Below are positions 59,489 to 64,000 of a stretch of 64,000 nucleotides of DNA, piece after piece; position 1 is the first letter of the stretch, and each line of letters starts with the position of its first letter. The DNA is from Purshia tridentata (lineage: Eukaryota; Streptophyta; Magnoliopsida; Rosales; Rosaceae). The stretch is taken from contig QANT01000648.1 in assembly GCA_003254885.1 (NCBI GenBank), positions 1-64,000 of the forward strand, written 5' to 3'. Position numbers and translations under genes: made by a program. Under the pieces are notes generated by a model. That model made no database searches. It saw only the letters and a list, made by a program, of their open reading frames with translations, and had not been told where the DNA came from.

Positions 59489-60266
59489 GTATCCCTATTT
59501 CTCTCTGTTTCTCTCACACACACAGAAACACTTGTATGCTTATTCGGGTTTCGCGAGTGAGATCTCGACAGCGAGTGCAGTTACCGTACACGGCCTTGTG
59601 AAATTCATTTTGCTTCGTGTGTGAGTCTAATTCAAGCTACTATAATCTGATTCGTGCTCATTTTTTGTTAAAATTTTTGGAACCAAAGCTAGTGCATGAG
59701 ATGAGAGTTTATTTGAAGTTTATGGAACTTAGAAAATAATATTGTGCTCTGTTTGTTTCTGAAACCCTAATCAAACAGTGGATTATTATAAGATGAATTT
59801 TTGAGGTGTCTGTTGTTTCTTTCTTTTACATGCCAATTTGATTGTTTTTCATTTCTGGTATCTTCTAGATAAATTTCACTTGGGAATTTGCATGTGGTGT
59901 CTAAGTGTGTATGACCATTAGGGGCAACACCCCATAAGTTTATTTGTTGGGTTTTTAACTTTTAAGGACTAAGAGGCTTGCTTGGGTGTATTGACTAGTC
60001 TGCATACTACAATTGAAAGTTGCATAAAAGTGGTAAACTCTTTTTTGAGGACTCATAATTTATGCTGTGAAACTGAAATTAAATTTTTTGCACAGTTGGG
60101 ATTACAGCTCTTTGACGTGGGAATAATATAGAAAACTGGTAATATAGCTTGATTGGGTTGCATTTGTGTTGGGTTTTTCAAGTGTCATAAATTAGTTATA
60201 CATCGTATATGGCCTTCTGTTTTGTGGAACGGGTATTAATTAGCCATACAATGCCTTGTTATGTAG
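59489..60266 (+). other. Probable 5'-UTR intron of UPF2
   Basis: A donor (CGATTAAG|GTATCC) at 59489 and an acceptor (TTATGTAG|GTGTC) ending at 60266 bracket 778 bp of AT-rich DNA just upstream of the UPF2 start codon. Large 5'-UTR introns are common in plant housekeeping genes. Confidence 0.55.
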
Positions 60267-60294
60267 GTGTCTGTCACTCCATACAAGTAGGGAG

Positions 60295-63200
60295 ATGGAT
60301 CACCATGAGGAGGAATGCCGCACAGGAGGTGAATCTCATGGGAAGCAAGATGATGAGGTATGTTGCTGTGTTTGTCACCAAGAGATCTTTAGTTTTAACT
60401 TTATTCTTATATTGCTTTGTTCATTGGTCATGTTAATATGCCTTTTTTCTGTTCTGAAATAAGAAAAGTTTCATATGTTAGAGATCCCATTGTACTTGAT
60501 AAAATAAATTTTATTGTCTCTCAGTTGAGTTAAGGCTGAACATTATTCAAAGTAACATAGTAATTGAAAATTAAATTCACGTTTTGGTTGCTTGTGCTCA
60601 TTCTTGGAAACTGATATCTCTTTTAGAAGTGATTATGGTAACACAGCTATTGCTTCTTTTTTGCAGGAAGCTGTTGCTCGGCTTGAGGAAATCAAGAAAT
60701 CAATTGAGGCAAAGATGGCTCTTCGTCAAAGCAATTTGAACCCTGAGAGGCCTGGTCAGGAACTTTTGTAGTATTCTAGTATTTATCATGCAAATGAATG
60801 ATCAACTAATTATGCCTTTTTTTATTACTCTCTTTTACATGTTTAGTTGGCAGAATTCTAGTGCTTCTTAAACTGTTTCATCTCTTATATATTTTGTCTT
60901 AACATAATCACATGGCTTCCAAAAATTACTATGTTGGAATTATAGTCGATGTATATGATTGCTGCATGAATATTGGAAATAAGACAGTTTATTCTGACTT
61001 ACAGACACGGGATTTCTGAGGACATTGGATTCCAGCATTAAGCGCAACACGGCTGTTATTAAAAAACTAAAGCAGATAAATGAAGAGCAGCGGGAAGGGC
61101 TGATGGATGATTTGAGAGGTGTCAACCTAAGCAAATTTGTCAGTGAAGCTGTTACTGCTATTTGTGATGCCAAGCTTAGATCGTCAGACATACAAGCAGC
61201 AGTTCAGGTTGTGGATTTGAATTGGAATTTCAAATGCATATTAATCTCTTTTTTCCCTCTTTCTATATTTCAACAAGAAGTTTTTTTAATTATTTTATTT
61301 GGGCACTTTATTCTCGATTTTACTTACAATGTATTAGTCTGGATTTTCTCCAGTTAATGATTCAATTTTCATCATTAATTACCTATGCTATTGCACTGTA
61401 AATTTGTTTCAGAAACAAAATGATTATTTTCCGATCTTATATCTCTAGAATTACATGAACTTGGATTTATGTAATTTTGTACTTGTGGATTCCAAAATGC
61501 TGATCTAGTTTAAGGGTAGATGGCAAAACTTGCTGAAATGACATGCTGTATAAAAGTCAACTGCTAAGTACTGTTTCTGCGGAAATGAATGCTGAACTAT
61601 TTTTTCACTTTGTTCTGTCCATTTTTTTGGTCTTTGAATAGGAAATAAGTGGTTTTCAGATTTCAAAAAGTATGAGGCAGTTATTTGTTGCGGTTTTCAA
61701 GGTTCCGGCTTCTAATTCTGTTGTCTCACTTGCACCACTTAGATGGGGGTATTTGATGTTTTCTCTATCCTAAGTTTGGGAAGAAAATTCTGAATATAGT
61801 TTATGGTTTTCTGGTGATAAATAGAGGGGAGTTTTATCGTATAGGTCTCAACTGGAAAAAATGGTGATATTTTAGCTAGCTCAAATTATGTGAACTGTAA
61901 ATTTGGTTGGTTTTGTAGTATGTTAATCTTTCATATAGGAAAAGAAAGATACACTTGGGTTAAATGGGCTGCTTGTTTGGGTTGGTATACACACCTGCAT
62001 GCCTTCCCTGTCTATTATGTAGTGCATAAATGAAATTATTGCCAAATGCTGAATGGAAACACCTATGTGTTTTGAACTTTTCTAACACTCGTCTTTTTTT
62101 CAAAGATTTGCTCTCTGCTTCATCAAAGATACAAAGACTTCTCCCCAAGCCTAATTCAAGGTCTGTTGAAAGTCTTCTTTCCTGGAAAGTCTGGGGACGA
62201 CGCTGATGCAGACAGGAACCTGAGGGCAATGAAGAAGCGTAGCACTTTGAAACTTCTTTTGGAACTTTACTTTGTTGGAGTTATAGAAGACAGTGGTATT
62301 TTTGTGAATATCATTAAGGATCTTACCAGCGGAGAACACTTAAAGGATCGCGATACTACTCAGACCAATTTGACTCTTCTTGCCAGTTTTGCTCGGCAAG
62401 GAAGAATGTTTCTTGGACTTCCACTCTCAGGGCCAGAAATTCATGATGATGTATGAATTTTCTTTGCTTTGTATCATTATTTAGCACATCCCTCATATTT
62501 CTGTATCTTTTGTTTGCCTTGTATGGCTTTCCATTAAAGTTTATATTTAGTATCATATATGCAAGGTGTGATCTCCAGTGATTTTCATGCGATGTTACTT
62601 CTGATTTGGGAATCCTATATATGATTGTAAATTTGTTTATTTTTTATTTTTTCATATGATTGGTGTTTGATCTGTGTCAAGATTACTTGGCAATCTTCTA
62701 TTCTATATCATCTCTTCTGACATTTTGCCACAGTTTTTTAAGGGCCTTAACATCACACCAGATCAAAAGAAATTCTTCAAGAAGGCATTTCAAACTTATT
62801 ACGATGCTGCAGCAGAATTACTTCAATCTGAGCATACTGTAAGACCTTTGCTGCCTTTATTAAGATACTCACTCTCTCTCTCTCTCTCACCCCCTTCCCT
62901 CCCTCTTCTCTATCTCTCTCTCGGTTTCGGAGGGTGGGGGGACAAAGCTTATAATCGTCTAATTTCTTTTCTTGCCAACATTTCTTTTCCTTTGTCTTAA
63001 TAGTGGATTACTGGTTGTAATTATTGAATTTTTGATACTTTTAGTCCCTTCGCCAAATGGAGAATGAAAATGCAAAAATCCTTAATGCTAAAGGAGAGCT
63101 CAGTGATGAAAATGTCTCTTCATATGAAAAGCTCCGAAAATCTTATGACCATTTGTACCGCAATGTATCATCGTAAGTTGCTTTGCAATTTTGCTGCCAT

Positions 63201-63779
63201 TATTTGTTTACTGTGCTGGTGACTAGATCTGTCAGGTCTCAATATTAGGATTTAAGTCTTGTTGTAACATGGTAGCCTTCTATGGTATAATGGACCTTCC
63301 TTTGTATCTTTTCAAAATTTAATGATTTGATATTCTAAAAATCTATTCCTTTTACTGTTCAAACAAATTTTACGATTGTAGTATATGTGATTATAATCAC
63401 CTTTTTTTTTTCCTTAACAGTTTAGCAGAATCACTAGATATGCAGCCTCCAGTAATGCCAGAAGATGGTCACACAACTAGGCTTACAAGTGGAGATGACG
63501 CTTCATCTCCTGCTGCTGGAAAGGATTCTTCTGTACTTGAAGCCATATGGGATGATGAAGATACTAGGGCTTTCTACGAATGCTTACCGGATCTTAGGTT
63601 TGTTTCAGTCTGATTATTTTTTCTTTTACTAGATGGTGGTTTCTTAAACAGCAGAGATTGACTTGAAATGTAGTAAGATGTTAAATGTTTTTTCCAGAGC
63701 ATTTGTTCCGGCAGTATTATTGGGAGAAGTAGAGCCTAAAATCAGCGAGCAATCTGCAAAGACCCAAGAACAACCAACT
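60295..63779 (+). CDS. UPF2: UPF2 nonsense-mediated decay factor (5' part; gene runs off the window)
   Basis: UPF2 bridges UPF1 and UPF3 in the complex that triggers nonsense-mediated mRNA decay. Visible coding exons: 60295-60357, 60667-60754, 61005-61207, 62106-62450, 62734-62838, 63045-63172, 63421-63597, 63698-63779; 397 codons so far, phases consistent, ending at a good donor (CCAACT|GTAAGG). The N-terminus MDHHEEECRTGGESHG is followed by a basic, coiled-coil-like lead. The first MIF4G domain starts near LDSSIKRNTAVIKKLKQI and contains VSEAVTAICDAKL, LLHQRYKDFSPSL, RSTLKLLLELYFVGVI and TNLTLLASFARQGR. It closes near FQTYYDAAAELLQ. The following acidic stretch (VLEAIWDDEDTRAFYECLPDL) matches plant UPF2. 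The remaining MIF4G domains and the UPF1-binding end must lie beyond 64000. Confidence 0.95.
62870..62891. repeat. (CT)n microsatellite in UPF2 intron
   Basis: A short CT run, followed by C-rich and CT-rich sequence to about 62930, lies in the intron after UPF2 exon 5. Confidence 0.85.
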
Positions 63780-64000
63780 GTAAGGAACCATATCTCTGCA
63801 TTTTTTGTACAGGATTTTGCTATAGTATATACCCTGAGATATACAATTGTGGCAAAGATAGCCGGGTAGCCCTGCCCTTCTTCCCTTCCCTTCTCCAAGG
63901 AGCACAGAACATTTCCAAATATGGCTGTACAGGCCCTTGAATCTCAGTTTTGGTTCAATGGTTTTCACTACTTATTTCTAATATTATAATAGATACATGT

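Noticed and set aside
59233-59560. ORFs of repeated Arg-Glu or Leu-Ser on both strands
   Set aside because: They are translations of the (CT)n microsatellite; kept only as a possible upstream ORF remark.

Overview
The window looks like nuclear DNA of a flowering plant, most likely a eudicot. Genes are split by many AT-rich introns with GT..AG ends, intergenic DNA is AT-rich, and the gene set (PRR-type clock protein, TONNEAU1, receptor-like cytoplasmic kinase, plastid-type adenylate kinase) is plant specific. The species cannot be told from this sequence. I recognised no retroelement or complete DNA transposon. Every exon model below was joined by checking reading phase across GT..AG borders by eye; none has transcript support.

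Layout. 0.6-8.7 kb (+): an 18-exon TBC-domain Rab-GAP. 10.3-13.8 kb (-): a PBL7/CDL1-like receptor-like cytoplasmic kinase. 15.4-17.1 kb (+): Elongator subunit ELP6. 18.9-23.5 kb (-): a PRR7-clade pseudo-response regulator. 25.9-28.3 kb (-): organellar adenylate kinase. 29.2-31.2 kb (-): TONNEAU1. 32.6-35.2 kb (+): leukotriene-A4-hydrolase-type M1 aminopeptidase. 36.0-40.0 kb (-): HAD-family hydrolase with a probable mitochondrial leader. 41.0-44.3 kb (+): ZC3H15/DFRP1-type CCCH protein. 60.3 kb to the right edge (+): 5' part of the NMD factor UPF2. From memory of Arabidopsis locus numbers, kinase/PRR7 and UPF2/adenylate kinase/TBC/TON1 are neighbours there too, so this looks like an old, conserved gene neighbourhood.

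The unusual part is 44.8-57.1 kb. This gene-poor stretch holds nine copies, all on the minus strand, of tiny intronless genes sharing the core PPxRGxIKAKIFxxLxxxV. They fall into three types (A, B, C) that repeat in the order A-B-C, B-C, A-B-C, A. Four copies look whole (48.1, 53.8, 55.1 and 56.6 kb), two are cut short (44.9 and 52.4 kb) and three are decayed (49.6, 50.5 and 51.3 kb). Several have their own TATA-like box, and upstream DNA is shared between copies, including a perfect inverted repeat. B-type proteins carry the core twice. I do not recognise this family; it is the best candidate for something undescribed. Beside it at 58.3-58.5 kb is an unrelated small ORF with a possible signal peptide.

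The large genes are ordinary housekeeping or regulatory genes (vesicle traffic, signalling, tRNA modification, clock, nucleotide balance, division-plane control, peptide turnover, mRNA decay). They do not form one pathway.
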